Assembly: GCF_003268885.1 (NCBI RefSeq)
Contig: NZ_QLSX01000004.1
Span: 124,001-188,000, forward strand
Reading direction: 5' to 3'
Origin: Onishia taeanensis
GTDB taxonomy: Bacteria; Pseudomonadota; Gammaproteobacteria; Pseudomonadales; Halomonadaceae
Length of the DNA: 64,000 bases
The translations under genes were made by a program, and so were the position numbers. Shown here one piece after another: positions 30,825 to 41,342 of this stretch; position 1 is the first letter of the stretch, and each line of letters opens with the position of its first letter. Under the pieces are notes generated by a model. That model was not told the DNA's origin. It saw only the letters and a program-made list of their open reading frames with translations, and ran no database searches.

Positions 30825-31787
30825 CTATGTCCCGCAGTGGCGCACGAGATTCAGAACCTCTTCGAGCGGGTCTGCGCCCTGGCTGTCGACCCAATGCAGG
30901 TCGGGCCAGCGGCGCAGCCAGGTCAACTGGCGCTTGGCCAGCTGACGGGTGGCAATCACCCCTCGCTCGCGAAACTCCTCCCGGCCGTAGTGACCGTCCA
31001 GATGCTCCCATGCCTGTCGATAACCGACGCTCTTCATCGAAGGCAGCCCCGGATGCAGATCGACACGCTCACGCAGGGCGGCGACTTCTTCGAGGAAATC
31101 GCCCGCCAGCATGGCATCGAAGCGCTGGGCGATACGCCAGTGAAGCACGGCACGCTCGCTGGGTGACACGGCGATTGACAACGTACGGTAGGGAAAGGTT
31201 TCACGGCGCTGCTCTCGCCATAGCTCTGTCATCGCTCGGCCGCTGATGCGCTGCACTTCCAGCGCCCGCATCAGCCGCTGGGGATCGTTGACATGGATGC
31301 GCTGCGCCGATGCCGGATCGACCTCGGCTAGCGCCTCATGCACAGCGGAAAGCCCGCCCTCGGCAGCCAGTGCCTCGATGCCGGCGCGCACCTCGGGATC
31401 GCTGCTCGGCAGGTTGGCCACCCCCTCGGTGAGGTGCTTGTAATACATCATGGTGCCGCCGACCAGCAGCGGAATGCCGCCGGTCTCGCTGATGGCTGCC
31501 ATCTCGCGCAAGGCATCCTGACGAAAATCCTCCGCCGAATAGGGATCGGCCGGGTCGCGGATATCGATCAGCCGGTGCGGCGCCCGGGCGAGCTCCTCGG
31601 CGCTTGGTTTGGCGGTGCCAATATCCATACCGCGGTAGACCATCGCCGAGTCGACGCTGATCAGCTCGCAGCCCAGGCGCTCGTGCAGTGCCATGGCTAG
31701 ATCGGTCTTGCCGGCGGCGGTAGGGCCCATCAGCAGGATCGCCAGCGGGCGGTTGTCCGCCTCGCCGGTCGTTGTCATGGCGTTCAT
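30825..31787 (-). CDS. miaA: tRNA dimethylallyltransferase MiaA
   Basis: About 320 residues. It adds the dimethylallyl group to A37 of tRNAs that read UNN codons. P-loop [47 protein letters not shown] and [13 protein letters not shown] fit. Two adjacent ATG codons (31790 and 31787) overlap the mutL stop; I use 31787 because spacing from the GGGGG stretch is better. Confidence 0.95.
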   Translation of the reverse strand: MNAMTTTGEADNRPLAILLMGPTAAGKTDLAMALHERLGCELISVDSAMVYRGMDIGTAKPSAEELARAPHRLIDIRDPADPYSAEDFRQDALREMAAISETGGIPLLVGGTMMYYKHLTEGVANLPSSDPEVRAGIEALAAEGGLSAVHEALAEVDPASAQRIHVNDPQRLMRALEVQRISGRAMTELWREQRRETFPYRTLSIAVSPSERAVLHWRIAQRFDAMLAGDFLEEVAALRERVDLHPGLPSMKSVGYRQAWEHLDGHYGREEFRERGVIATRQLAKRQLTWLRRWPDLHWVDSQGADPLEEVLNLVRHCGT

Positions 31788-33769
31788 CATTGCCCCCGCA
31801 GGAAACGCTTGTCGAGCTCGTGCATCGACATCTCGAACCAGGTCGGGCGACCATGATTGCACTGACCGCTGCGCTCGGTACGCTCCATGTCACGCAGCAG
31901 GGCGTTCATTTCGGCGATCGACAGCCGCCGGTTGGCACGCACGCTGCCATGGCAGGCCATGGTCGAGAGCAGCTCGTTGATATGGGCCTCGAGACGATCC
32001 GAACGGCCGTAGCGTTCGAGGTCGCCGAGCATGTCACGAATCAGCGGCTCGACATCGGCATCGGCGAGCAGGGTCGGCACCTGACGCACCAGCAGCGTCT
32101 CGGGGCCCGCCACGTCGAGCTCGACCCCCAGGCGAGTGAAGGCCTCGCGCTCTGATTCGGCGGTGGCCACCTCGGCAGGGCTCGCCGCCAGCGACACCGG
32201 CACCAGCAGCGGCTGCGCCTCGAGGGCATCGCCGTGCACCTGAGTCTTCATGCGCTCATAGGTGATTCGCTCATGGGCCGCATGCATATCCACGACCACC
32301 ATGCCCCGCTCGGTCTGAGCGAGAATATAGACACCGTGCAGCTGGGCAACGGCATAGCCCATGGGCGGCGCTTGTGTGGCATCGTCTTCGGGCATCGGTG
32401 GTGCGGGCTCTCGGGCAGCTCTGACCTCTTCCCGCTCGGCGAGTGCCGTGCCGGCGGCCACGCCTCCGGGCGGCATGGTCTGTGGGGTCAGCAGGCTCTC
32501 TTCATGATCCGGGTGCAGAGCGTGGTAGCCGGCCATGAATTCGCGAACCTTATTGGCGCCGGGGTGGCGCTCGTCGCTTGACGGGCGCAGCGCCATCGGC
32601 TGCTGCTGCCAGCGACCGGCATCGCCCGACTCGCTTGCCCCACCGTCAACTGAGCCAGACTGAGACACGCCCTGGGCACCTCCCTCACCATCGACCGCAG
32701 ACACAGCGCCTGACTCACCCGCCACTTCATCTGCACCGGGAGCATCGCTGTTGGGGCGCACCTCGCCAAGCGCCCGATGCAGGCTCGAGAACAGGAAGTC
32801 ATGCACCAGGCGGCCATCACGGAAGCGCACCTCATGCTTGGTGGGATGCACGTTGACATCGACCACCGAAGGGTCGAGCTCCAGATAGAGCACGAACACC
32901 GGGTGACGGCCGTGGAAAAGCACGTCCCGATAGGCCTGACGAACCGCGTGGGCCACCAGTCGATCGCGGACCACCCGGCCATTGACGAAGAAATACTGCT
33001 GATCGGCCTGGGCGCGAGAATGCGTTGGTAGCCCTACCCAGCCCCACAGTCGCAGGCCACTGGCCTCGATATCCAGATGCAGGGCGTTTTCCAGGAACTT
33101 GTTGCCGAGCAGCGCGCCGATGCGACGCTCTCGGGATGCACCGTCATCACCGGGGCGAAGCTGGTGCAGGGTCTTCTGGTTGTGCCGCAGGGTCCAGCCG
33201 ATGTCGAAACGCGACAGCGCCAGGCGCCGAAACCCTTCTTCGACATGACCGAACTCGGTCTTTTCAGTACGCAGGAACTTGCGTCGCGCCGGGGTATTGA
33301 AAAACAGGTCGCGCACGATGACCGAGGTACCGCGAGGATGCGGTGCCGGCGTGACCCGGGGCTCCATGCGCCGCCCCTCGGCCACCACCCGCCAGCCCTC
33401 TCGCGGGTCGTCGGTAACGTTTGAGGTCAGCTCCAGCCGTGACACCGCGCTGATCGACGCCAGCGCCTCGCCGCGAAACCCCAGGCTCGCCACCCCTTCG
33501 AGGTCATCGAGCGAGGTGATCTTGCTGGTCGCATGGCGTGCCAAGGCCAGCGGCAGGTCATCCTCGCTGATGCCGGAGCCATCGTCGCGCACCTTGATCA
33601 GCCGCGCACCGCCCGCCTCGAGCTCCAGCTCGATGCGCCGGCTGCCGGCATCGATGGCGTTCTCGACGAGTTCCTTGATCACCGAGGCCGGACGCTCGAC
33701 CACCTCACCGGCGGAAATCTGGTTGGCCAAGCGCGGATCGAGCACCTGGATGGCATGCCTGTCTGTCAT
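31787..33769 (-). CDS. mutL: DNA mismatch repair protein MutL
   Basis: 660 residues. N-terminal GHKL ATPase: [45 protein letters not shown] poorly conserved acidic and Gly/Ser linker spans about residues 340-450. The C-terminal domain carries [12 protein letters not shown], a form of the DQHA(X)2E(X)4E nuclease motif with Gln replaced by Met, plus [11 protein letters not shown] and CNHGRPTW, the further metal-site motifs of nuclease-type MutL. E. coli MutL lacks these; Pseudomonas MutL has the same DMHA form as I recall. It follows 13-bp tandem repeats in its leader. Confidence 0.96.
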   Translation of the reverse strand: MTDRHAIQVLDPRLANQISAGEVVERPASVIKELVENAIDAGSRRIELELEAGGARLIKVRDDGSGISEDDLPLALARHATSKITSLDDLEGVASLGFRGEALASISAVSRLELTSNVTDDPREGWRVVAEGRRMEPRVTPAPHPRGTSVIVRDLFFNTPARRKFLRTEKTEFGHVEEGFRRLALSRFDIGWTLRHNQKTLHQLRPGDDGASRERRIGALLGNKFLENALHLDIEASGLRLWGWVGLPTHSRAQADQQYFFVNGRVVRDRLVAHAVRQAYRDVLFHGRHPVFVLYLELDPSVVDVNVHPTKHEVRFRDGRLVHDFLFSSLHRALGEVRPNSDAPGADEVAGESGAVSAVDGEGGAQGVSQSGSVDGGASESGDAGRWQQQPMALRPSSDERHPGANKVREFMAGYHALHPDHEESLLTPQTMPPGGVAAGTALAEREEVRAAREPAPPMPEDDATQAPPMGYAVAQLHGVYILAQTERGMVVVDMHAAHERITYERMKTQVHGDALEAQPLLVPVSLAASPAEVATAESEREAFTRLGVELDVAGPETLLVRQVPTLLADADVEPLIRDMLGDLERYGRSDRLEAHINELLSTMACHGSVRANRRLSIAEMNALLRDMERTERSGQCNHGRPTWFEMSMHELDKRFLRGQ

Positions 33770-33778
33770 AGCATCTCT

Positions 33779-33834
33779 ACAGTATATATCGACAGTACGT
33801 AACTACAGTACGTAACTACAGTACATAACTACAG
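33779..33834. repeat. 13-bp tandem repeat in the mutL leader
   Basis: Two perfect units ACAGTACGTAACT (33792, 33805), a third with one change (33818), a degenerate first unit ACAGTATATATCG (33779) and a trailing ACAG. The array begins 10 bp upstream of the mutL ATG, inside the 90-bp gap to amiB. On the - strand the degenerate unit supplies TATACT. Confidence 0.85.
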
Positions 33835-33859
33835 CATCTGGAAAGGGCCACCTTGAGCC

Positions 33860-35296
33860 TCAGGAACGCGGTATACGCAGCACCTGGCCCACTCGGATAT
33901 CGTCACCGTTGATCTGGTTGGCCTGCTTGAGCATGGCAACCGGCACCTGATGGCGGGCGGCGATTTCGGAGAGGGTGTCGCCGGGCTGGATGCGGTACTC
34001 ATTGCTGGCCTGCCCCCGTCCCTGATCGCGCTGCCAGGCCAGCAGGCTGCCCGGTGGCGGATTGCGGGTGAAGTGCGCCTCGATGCCGGAGAAGACGGCC
34101 TGGGCCAGCTTGCGCTGGTGGGATGGGTCACTCAGGCGGCGCTCTTCCTGAGGGTTCGAGATAAAACCGGTCTCGACCAGCAGCGAGGGAATATCCGGCG
34201 ACTTCAACACCACGAAGCCCGCCTGTTCGACCCGAGGCTTGTGCAGCGGATTGACCTGCTTGAGGCGATCGAGCACCTGCCCGCCGATGGCCAGGGAGTC
34301 ATTGAGGGTCGCCGTCATGGTCAGGTCCAGCAGCACGCCACGCAGCACTTCATCCTTGTCGCGCAACGATAAGTTGCCGTCGACCCCGCCGATCAAGTCG
34401 GCGCGGTTCTCGCTGTTGGCGAGCCATTTGGCGGTCTCCGAGGTGGCGCCGCGCTGGGACAGCGCAAATACCGAGCTGCCCTTGGGCCTCGCACTCGAGA
34501 AGGCATCGGCATGGATCGAGACGAAGAAGTCGGCCTTCTGTTCGCGGGCGATGCGGGTCCGCTCTCTGAGCCCGACATAGTAGTCGCTGTCACGGATCAT
34601 CACCGCACGAAAGCCCGGCGCGGCATCGATGATGCGCTTCAGGGAGCGGGCGATATCCAGCACCACATCTTTCTCGCGTGTACCGCGGCTGCCAATGGCC
34701 CCCGGGTCTTCCCCACCGTGGCCGGCATCCACCGCGATGATGATGTCGCGCTTGGGATGCGGCGCTGCACTGGCCTGGCTGGTCGCCTGGGCCGGCTGGG
34801 CGTTCTGCTCCTGAGCGCGGATCATGTCCTCGATCGGGTCTTTGACGGCGCTTTCGCCCGGGTATTCGAGATCCACCACCAGACGGTGGCCATACTGATC
34901 ATTGGGACTCAGGGAAAAGTGGCGTGGCTCGACGCGGCGCTCGAGGTCCAGCACCACCCGCAGATCGTTGCCGGCTCGAACGCCCGTGCGCACCGCGGTG
35001 ATGGCACTACCGTCGAGGTTCAGGGTCGCACTATCGGCCTGCAGTTTGCTGTCCGCGAGATCGATCACCAGCCGGTCAGGGTTTTCTAGGGTAAAAACGT
35101 CCGCATCGACCGGCGAGGACAGGTCGAACACCAGTCTGGCATGGTCGGGTGCCGCCCACAGACGCATGTTGTCGACGTCAGCGGCCAAGGCAGGCCCCGT
35201 CAGGGCGCACCAGGTTACTGCCAGCAGCAGCGCGGTGCTGGCCAAACGCTTGAGGTAGCGCCGCCCGACGCCTGAAAGGGTAGCAATCACATTCAT
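33860..35296 (-). CDS. amiB: N-acetylmuramoyl-L-alanine amidase AmiB
   Basis: 478 residues. Signal peptide of ~38 residues (..TGPALA), an AMIN domain (~40-150) that targets septal wall, a zinc amidase domain (IIAVDAGHGGEDPGAIGSRG, FVSIHADAF, LLVETGFISNPQEER) and a C-terminal LysM (YRIQPGDTLSEIAARHQVP). It splits septal peptidoglycan during cell separation. Its start overlaps the tsaE stop, giving the conserved tsaE-amiB-mutL order. Confidence 0.96.
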   Translation of the reverse strand: MNVIATLSGVGRRYLKRLASTALLLAVTWCALTGPALAADVDNMRLWAAPDHARLVFDLSSPVDADVFTLENPDRLVIDLADSKLQADSATLNLDGSAITAVRTGVRAGNDLRVVLDLERRVEPRHFSLSPNDQYGHRLVVDLEYPGESAVKDPIEDMIRAQEQNAQPAQATSQASAAPHPKRDIIIAVDAGHGGEDPGAIGSRGTREKDVVLDIARSLKRIIDAAPGFRAVMIRDSDYYVGLRERTRIAREQKADFFVSIHADAFSSARPKGSSVFALSQRGATSETAKWLANSENRADLIGGVDGNLSLRDKDEVLRGVLLDLTMTATLNDSLAIGGQVLDRLKQVNPLHKPRVEQAGFVVLKSPDIPSLLVETGFISNPQEERRLSDPSHQRKLAQAVFSGIEAHFTRNPPPGSLLAWQRDQGRGQASNEYRIQPGDTLSEIAARHQVPVAMLKQANQINGDDIRVGQVLRIPRS

Positions 35297-35778
35297 GGTG
35301 TCGTCGAAACATCCTTATTGGGGGGCCAGTCGGCGAGCCGCGCAAGCACCACCCGCCCCCACTCGCTGTCGGCATCGAGCAAGGCACTGCGCCCGGAGGG
35401 CAACACCTCGAGACAGACACGCAGATCCGGCACCGGCAGCCAGCCGGCACCCCGGCTCGGCCACTCGATCAGGCTCAACTGGTCATCGCCCAAGAGGTCC
35501 CGGGCCCCCGTGAACTCGAGCTCCTCGGGATCGCCCAGCCGATAAAGGTCAAAGTGTTGAATATGGACGTCGCCGAGCTCATAAGGTTCGACCAGCGTGT
35601 AGGTCGGGCTCTTGACCGCACCCTTGTGCCCATACGCGCGCAGCACACCGCGAGTCAAGGTGGTCTTGCCGGCACCCAGTTCACCTTCCAGATGGACCTG
35701 CCCGCGGCCCTTGAGGGCTAGCCCAAGAGCCTCGCCGAAGGCGACCTGAGTCTGTTCATCCGGAAGTATCACGCGCAT
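35293..35778 (-). CDS. tsaE: tRNA t6A biosynthesis ATPase TsaE
   Basis: 161 residues. P-loop LEGELGAGKTTLTRG, then SPTYTLVEPYE and HFDLYRL, and LIEWPSRG near the end. TsaE works with TsaB, TsaC and TsaD to make threonylcarbamoyl-A37. Start placed at the second Met (35778) after GGCAGGACAAACG; the Met at 35793 is also possible. It overlaps the end of nnr. Confidence 0.95.
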   Translation of the reverse strand: MRVILPDEQTQVAFGEALGLALKGRGQVHLEGELGAGKTTLTRGVLRAYGHKGAVKSPTYTLVEPYELGDVHIQHFDLYRLGDPEELEFTGARDLLGDDQLSLIEWPSRGAGWLPVPDLRVCLEVLPSGRSALLDADSEWGRVVLARLADWPPNKDVSTTP

Positions 35779-37261
35779 CGTTTGTCCTGCCATTGATCAA
35801 TCGTCGCGCATAGGATGCCAGATCACCGGCCAGCAAACCACGCTCCCCGCCGGCCGCCGCGGCCTGATCCGCCGCTCGCGCGTGCAGCACTACGCCAAGC
35901 CGAGCGGCCGCCGACAGGGTGAGCCCCTGGGCGATCAAGGCCCCCAGCATGCCGGATAGGGCATCCCCCATGCCGCCACTGGCCATGCCAGGGTTGCCAA
36001 AGGGGCACACCGCCAGGCCCTTGCCATCGGCGATCAAGCTGCCGGAGCCCTTGAGCACCACCGCACCACCATAGCGATCGACCAAGGCCCTTGCCGCCGC
36101 CGGACGGTCGGCCTGAATCTCTGCCCCGCTGCTGGCAAGCAGCCTCGCCGCCTCGCCGGGATGCGGTGTCAGCAGCCAGTCCTCTCGCCTGAGCGAAGGC
36201 CAGAGGCTGACCAGCAGGGTCAGGGCGTCGGCATCCACCACCAGCGGCTTGCCAGCGTCCAGCGCCACCCGCAGCATGGCCTGACCCCAGGCACCAACCC
36301 CCAGCCCAGGACCCACGACCAACACCGTCGCAGCGCTCAACAGCCTGCCCAGATCGTTGGCGCTGTGTACGCCATGCACCATCACCTCCGGACAGCGCAC
36401 AAGGCTCGCCGTGACGTGTTCAGGGGCAGTAGCCAGGCTCACCTTGCCGGCACCCAATCGTGCCGCGGTTTGACTCGCAAGCAGCGCGGCCCCGCCAAAA
36501 CCCGGCGCGCCGCCGATCACCAGCACATGGCCGAAGTCACCCTTGTGGCTATCCTGGGCACGAGGCGGCAGGGCTGTCTCAGCACCCAGCCGCCAGGCCG
36601 CCGGTTCGATATCGTCATGATCAAGTGACGCGACGCCCAGCGACTCGAACTGCACCTCGCCGCAGCAGGCCGGACCGGCACCGGTCTGTAAACCGAGCTT
36701 ATCGGCGATAAAGGTGATAGTCAGATGAGCCCGCACCGCCGAGCCCATCGCCGCCCCCGTGTCCGCCGAGAGCCCTGAGGGAATATCCACCGATAAAACC
36801 GGTCGCGCGCTAGCATTGATCGCGTCGATTGCCGAAGCAAAGGGCTCACGCACCTCGCCGGCAAGCCCTGTGCCCAGCAGCGCATCGACGATCAGCTCGC
36901 CGTCGAGCGCGGCCTGGGGCTGCCAGGGGCTGATGCCGACGCCCGCCTGGCGGGCCATCTCCACCGCCCGGCCGGCATCACCCTCGAGCGACCCAGGATC
37001 GCGAAGACTATAGAGTTGCACCTCGAGGCCATCGAGGGCCGCCAGGGCGGCGATCACATAGCCGTCACCGGCGTTGTTGCCGGCGCCGCACAGCACGCTC
37101 AAATGCCTGACCGCCGGCCAGCGCTGGCGCAGCCCACGATAGGCCGCCATGGCGGCACGCTGCATCAGCGCAAACCCCTTTATGCCCGCGGCGATAGTGC
37201 GCTTGTCCAGCTCCCTTACCTGAGCGGCTCGATAGAGCGGGCGTCCTGCCTCGTTCTGCAT
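35756..37261 (-). CDS. nnr: Bifunctional NAD(P)H-hydrate epimerase/dehydratase Nnr
   Basis: 501 residues. N-terminal YjeF_N epimerase (VLCGAGNNAGDGYVIAALA) and C-terminal ribokinase-like dehydratase (HKGDFGHVLVIGGAPGFGGA, LTPHPGEAARLL, CPFGNPGMASGGMGDALSGM). It repairs damaged NADH and NADPH. First gene of the long - strand operon; divergent from queG across a 170-bp gap that should hold both promoters. Confidence 0.96.
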   Translation of the reverse strand: MQNEAGRPLYRAAQVRELDKRTIAAGIKGFALMQRAAMAAYRGLRQRWPAVRHLSVLCGAGNNAGDGYVIAALAALDGLEVQLYSLRDPGSLEGDAGRAVEMARQAGVGISPWQPQAALDGELIVDALLGTGLAGEVREPFASAIDAINASARPVLSVDIPSGLSADTGAAMGSAVRAHLTITFIADKLGLQTGAGPACCGEVQFESLGVASLDHDDIEPAAWRLGAETALPPRAQDSHKGDFGHVLVIGGAPGFGGAALLASQTAARLGAGKVSLATAPEHVTASLVRCPEVMVHGVHSANDLGRLLSAATVLVVGPGLGVGAWGQAMLRVALDAGKPLVVDADALTLLVSLWPSLRREDWLLTPHPGEAARLLASSGAEIQADRPAAARALVDRYGGAVVLKGSGSLIADGKGLAVCPFGNPGMASGGMGDALSGMLGALIAQGLTLSAAARLGVVLHARAADQAAAAGGERGLLAGDLASYARRLINGRTNDARDTSG

Positions 37262-37431
37262 GCTTGGCTCCTCAATGACGACTTCCAGAGACTAGTGTAG
37301 GGTGTGGGCGCCTGTCGCCCCATCGGAACTTAAGCAGCTACTCAAGCCAACCTTAGTCGCCACGCTTTTCCGCCGGCTCAGCTCCCGATTAGCCCCGATT
37401 CAGCCACTCGTCTAGCCGTGACCCACGCCAC

Positions 37432-38571
37432 ATGTCGACCACTGCCTCCCAACAAGCGCCATCAGCCCAACAAGCGTCATCTGGCGCAAAAGCGCTATCC
37501 GATGCCGACCTGGCCGCACTCGCTGCCAAGATCAAGGTCTGGGGGCGCGAACTGGGCTTTCAGGAACTCGGCATCACCGACACGGACCTCTCCAGCCACG
37601 AGCGCTATCTCGAGCGCTGGCTGGCGGCGGGATATCATGGCGAGATGGGCTTCATGGAGAAGCACGGCACCAAGCGCACCCGCCCGGAAGAGCTAGTGCC
37701 CGGAACGCTGCGCGTAATCAGCGCACGCATGGACTACCTGCCCCCGGAGGTCGAGACCACCAAGGTGCTGGGCAAGCCAGACATCGCCTATGTCTCGCGC
37801 TACGCACTGGGCCGTGACTATCACAAGCTGATCAGAAAGCGCCTGGCCACCCTTGCCAAGCGCATCGAGGCCGAGGTGGGAGCCTTCGGTTACCGAGCCT
37901 TCGTCGATTCGGCACCGGTGATGGAGCGGGCCCTGGCACAGAAGGCCGGGCTCGGCTGGTTCGGCAAGAACGCCATGCTGCTCAACCCACAGGCGGGCTC
38001 GCTGTTTTTCCTCGGTGAGCTCTACACCGACCTGCCGCTGCCGGTTGATGCGCCCTTCGAGACCGAGCACTGCGGCAAGTGCTCATCCTGCCGCACCGCC
38101 TGCCCCACCGGGGCCATCGTCGACGACAAGGTCGTCGACTCCAGGCGCTGCATTTCCTACCTGACCATTGAGCTGCACGGTGCCATTCCCGAGCAATACC
38201 GGGAGGCGATGGGCAATCGAGTCTACGGCTGCGACGACTGCCAGCTGGTCTGCCCCTTCACCCGCTTCACCCGGGCCAGTCAGGAAGAGGACTTCGCGCC
38301 CCGCCATGACCTAGACCGCATCGCACTGACTCGGCTGTTCGCCTGGAGTGAAGAAGAGTTCCTGGACAAGACCGCGGGCAGTGCGATTCGGCGCATCGGC
38401 TACGAGCGCTGGCTGCGCAACCTGGCAGTGGGGCTTGGCAACGCGCCCTGGAGCGAGACCGTGGAGGCCGCGCTCAAGGCGCGGCTGGCCTACCCCTCAG
38501 ATCTGGTGCGCGAGCATGTGCGCTGGGCGCTTGAACGCCAGCGTGACAAACGCGCCCAGCGGATTCTCTAG
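37432..38571 (+). CDS. queG: Epoxyqueuosine reductase QueG
   Basis: 379 residues, the length of E. coli QueG. It reduces epoxyqueuosine to queuosine in tRNA, using cobalamin and two 4Fe-4S clusters. ARMDYLP, HKLIRKRL, WFGKNAMLL, and the ferredoxin-like pair CGKCSSCRTACPTGAI and GCDDCQLVCPF are present. HEAT-like repeats follow at the end. The first ~25 residues are Ala/Ser/Gln-rich and not conserved; the ribosome site is weak, so the start is the least certain part. Confidence 0.96.
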   Translation: MSTTASQQAPSAQQASSGAKALSDADLAALAAKIKVWGRELGFQELGITDTDLSSHERYLERWLAAGYHGEMGFMEKHGTKRTRPEELVPGTLRVISARMDYLPPEVETTKVLGKPDIAYVSRYALGRDYHKLIRKRLATLAKRIEAEVGAFGYRAFVDSAPVMERALAQKAGLGWFGKNAMLLNPQAGSLFFLGELYTDLPLPVDAPFETEHCGKCSSCRTACPTGAIVDDKVVDSRRCISYLTIELHGAIPEQYREAMGNRVYGCDDCQLVCPFTRFTRASQEEDFAPRHDLDRIALTRLFAWSEEEFLDKTAGSAIRRIGYERWLRNLAVGLGNAPWSETVEAALKARLAYPSDLVREHVRWALERQRDKRAQRIL

Positions 38572-38659
38572 TCACAGGCGCCTCGCTGGCGCCGCCCTAT
38601 CGGCGACGCTGAGTTTCTGCTTGCCTGCGACCTCTTACCAAACCTTTTTTGCCTGCCGG

Positions 38660-39247
38660 TTACTCTTCCTCGTCCCGCACCAGGTTCGGCGGCTGCAGGA
38701 AGGTCCGGCGATAGTGGGCAAGCTCGGCGACGGATTCGCGAATGTCATCCAGTGCCTGGTGAGTGCCCTTCTTCTCGAACCCCGCAAGAGCGCCCGGGTT
38801 CCAGCGCTTGGCCAGTTCCTTGAGGGTCGAGGGATCGATGTTGCGATAGTGGAAGAAGGCCAGCAGCTCGGGCATCTCGCGCTCCAGGAAGCGCCGGTCC
38901 TGGTGCACGCTGTTGCCACACATCGGCGAAGTGCCCGGCACCACGTGAGCGGCCAGGAATTCGAGGGTCTGGCGCTCGGCGGCGGCGGTGTCGATGGAGC
39001 TTTTCCTGACGCGCTCGATCAACCCCGAATCGCCATGGGTCTTCTGGTTCCAATCATCCATGCCATTCAACAGGGCGTCAGACTGATGAACAGCCAGCGC
39101 CGGGCCTTCCGCGATCAGGTTCAGCTCGCTGTCGGTGATCAGGGTGGCGATCTCGATGATGCGCTCGCGATTAGGGTCCAGACCGGTCATTTCCAGATCG
39201 ATCCAGATCAAACGGTCATTACGCGGCGCGCCTTGCTCATCGGCCAT
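38660..39247 (-). CDS. orn: Oligoribonuclease Orn
   Basis: 195 residues, DEDDh 3'-5' exoribonuclease for dinucleotides. Exo [14 protein letters not shown], Exo [15 protein letters not shown], Exo [13 protein letters not shown]. It also clears pGpG, the breakdown product of c-di-GMP, relevant to the two GGDEF proteins later in the window. Convergent with queG, divergent from rsgA. Confidence 0.97.
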   Translation of the reverse strand: MADEQGAPRNDRLIWIDLEMTGLDPNRERIIEIATLITDSELNLIAEGPALAVHQSDALLNGMDDWNQKTHGDSGLIERVRKSSIDTAAAERQTLEFLAAHVVPGTSPMCGNSVHQDRRFLEREMPELLAFFHYRNIDPSTLKELAKRWNPGALAGFEKKGTHQALDDIRESVAELAHYRRTFLQPPNLVRDEEE

Positions 39248-39305
39248 GGTGGGGTGTCTCCTGGGTGGTTACAATGAAGGCCATTGTACAGACCCTTGGG
39301 CCCGC

Positions 39306-40340
39306 ATGAGCAAACGCAAGTTAACCCGCCAGCAGCGCTGGCGCATCGAGAAGATCCAGGCCGAGCGCACCAAGCGTGCGAGCCGCCACGACGTCGATGA
39401 CGACGCCGCCCTCGGCGCCGGCGAGTACGGCCCCGAACGCGAGGGTCGGGTGATCGCACACTTCGGCCGCAGCCTGGCCGTCGCCGCAAGCGAAGATGGC
39501 ACCCACTACCGCTGCCACCTGCGCGCCAACCTCGAGAGCCTGGTCACCGGCGACCGGGTGGTATGGCGCCTGGGGGAAGAAGGCAGCGGCGTCGTGGTGG
39601 CGCGGGGTGAGCGCGACAACGTACTCGAACGCCCCGATGCCCGTGGTCAGCTCAAGCCGGTGGCGGCCAATATCGACCAGATCCTGATCGTCTTCGCCGT
39701 CGAGCCGGCTCCGCATGCCAACCTGATCGATCGCTACCTGGTGGCCGCCGAGGCCACCGGCATTGCGCCTGTGCTGGTGCTCAACAAGATCGACCTGCTG
39801 CCCGACGATGGCGGTGAGCTCAAGGCACTGCTTGACCGCTATGAAGCGCTGGGCTATCCGGTAGTCGAGGCGACTACCCAGCGCCCGGACGGCCTGGATG
39901 CCCTGCACGCCCGCCTGACCGAGCGAACCTCAGTGTTCGTCGGCCAGAGCGGGGTGGGTAAGTCCTCGCTTATCGACCGCCTGTTACCCGATGAAGCGCT
40001 GCGCATCGGCGCGCTCTCCGAGGATTCCCGCAAGGGCACCCACACGACCACCACCGCCCGCCTTTACCGGCTGCCCTCGCCTGTCGCGGATGACGGCGGT
40101 GAGCTGATCGACTCGCCGGGCATTCGCGAGTTCGGCCTGGGCCACCTGACCGAAGACGAAGTCACTCAGGGCTTTATCGAGTTTCGCGACCATCTCGGCC
40201 ACTGCCGCTTTCGTGACTGTCGCCATCGCCAGGAGCCCGGCTGTGCCCTGCTGGCCGCCGTGGAGCGCGGCGATATCGAGGCGGCTCGCTTCGACAGCTA
40301 CCGGCGCATCCTCGAAAGCCTCAACACCCCTGGCCACTGA
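39306..40340 (+). CDS. rsgA: Small-subunit biogenesis GTPase RsgA
   Basis: 344 residues. N-terminal OB fold, then a circularly permuted GTPase with G4 LNKIDLL before G1 GQSGVGKSSLIDRL and G3 DSPGIREFGL, then a zinc knuckle (CRFRDCRHRQEPGCAL). It checks late 30S maturation. The start at 39306 (MSKRKLTRQQRWRIEKIQ) is the family start; the frame is open further upstream into the orn region. Confidence 0.97.
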   Translation: MSKRKLTRQQRWRIEKIQAERTKRASRHDVDDDAALGAGEYGPEREGRVIAHFGRSLAVAASEDGTHYRCHLRANLESLVTGDRVVWRLGEEGSGVVVARGERDNVLERPDARGQLKPVAANIDQILIVFAVEPAPHANLIDRYLVAAEATGIAPVLVLNKIDLLPDDGGELKALLDRYEALGYPVVEATTQRPDGLDALHARLTERTSVFVGQSGVGKSSLIDRLLPDEALRIGALSEDSRKGTHTTTTARLYRLPSPVADDGGELIDSPGIREFGLGHLTEDEVTQGFIEFRDHLGHCRFRDCRHRQEPGCALLAAVERGDIEAARFDSYRRILESLNTPGH

Positions 40341-40445
40341 ATCAACACGCTAGGCTCCCGAATAACCGGCTACCGAGCATTAGAAACCGGCCCGGCGGCT
40401 GTGACATGATCCTGGCATTCCCTAATTCACCACGAGGCGTGACCC

Positions 40446-41276
40446 ATGAGTTCCGAAGACAACCTGCTGCCGTTGATCGTCGAACCCGAGCAACTCGAGG
40501 CGCGGCTTGGCCACCCGGATTTATTGATCATCGATGTCCCGGCGAAGGCTGACAGCTACCTGGAAGGCCACGTGCCCGGCGCGGTCTTCCTCGATTACAA
40601 ACATCTGCTGCTCGGCAGCGGTGACGTGCCCAACGACACGCCAAGCGTCGAGCAGCTCTCGGCGCTGTTCTCCTCGCTGGGGCTGGATCGCGACACCCAT
40701 GTGGTGGCCTATGACGACGAGGGCGGCGGCTGGGCCGGGCGCCTGCTGTGGACCCTGGAGCTGATCGGCCACAACCGCTACTCCTATCTCAACGGCGGCA
40801 TCCACGCCTGGCGCCAGCAAGAGCTCGCCACCGAGATCCAGCCTCACGAGCCTGTGCTCAGCCACTACGAGGCCGAGATACTGCACCCCGAGGTGAGCAT
40901 CGACGCCGAGACGATTCAGGAGCGCCTGAGCGACAAAAACTTCGCCGTCTGGGATGCCCGTTCGCGCGCCGAATATGACGGCGAGAAGGGCCAGAACAAG
41001 CATCTGGGCCATATTCCTGGCGCGGTCAATCTGGACTGGCTCGACGTCATGGATCGCGACAACGCCCTTCGCATCCGCGACTATGCCGAACTCGTCACCG
41101 AGCTCGACGCCCTGGGCCTGACCCCTGACATGGAAATTGCCACCCACTGCCAGAGCCACCACCGCAGCGGCCTGACCTGGCTTGCCGGCAAGGCGCTGGG
41201 CTTCACCAAGATGCGCGCCTACCCCGGGTCCTGGAAGGACTGGGGAAACCGCGACGACACGCCGATCGAGCACTGA
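40446..41276 (+). CDS. Two-domain rhodanese (sulfurtransferase)
   Basis: 276 residues with tandem rhodanese domains. The first has YLEGHVPGAVFLDYK and AYDDEGGGWAGRLLWTLELIGH; the second holds ARSRAEYDGEKG, GHIPGAVNLDW and the active loop THCQSHHRSG with the catalytic Cys. It moves a sulfane sulfur from thiosulfate or a related donor. It sits between rsgA and psd, as in other Halomonas/Pseudomonas relatives as far as I recall; the physiological donor is unknown. Confidence 0.92.
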   Translation: MSSEDNLLPLIVEPEQLEARLGHPDLLIIDVPAKADSYLEGHVPGAVFLDYKHLLLGSGDVPNDTPSVEQLSALFSSLGLDRDTHVVAYDDEGGGWAGRLLWTLELIGHNRYSYLNGGIHAWRQQELATEIQPHEPVLSHYEAEILHPEVSIDAETIQERLSDKNFAVWDARSRAEYDGEKGQNKHLGHIPGAVNLDWLDVMDRDNALRIRDYAELVTELDALGLTPDMEIATHCQSHHRSGLTWLAGKALGFTKMRAYPGSWKDWGNRDDTPIEH

Positions 41277-41342
41277 TCGACACACTTCGAGCACCGGTCG
41301 AGCCATGATCGACGCCTCATCGAACACCAACGGACACCCTAC

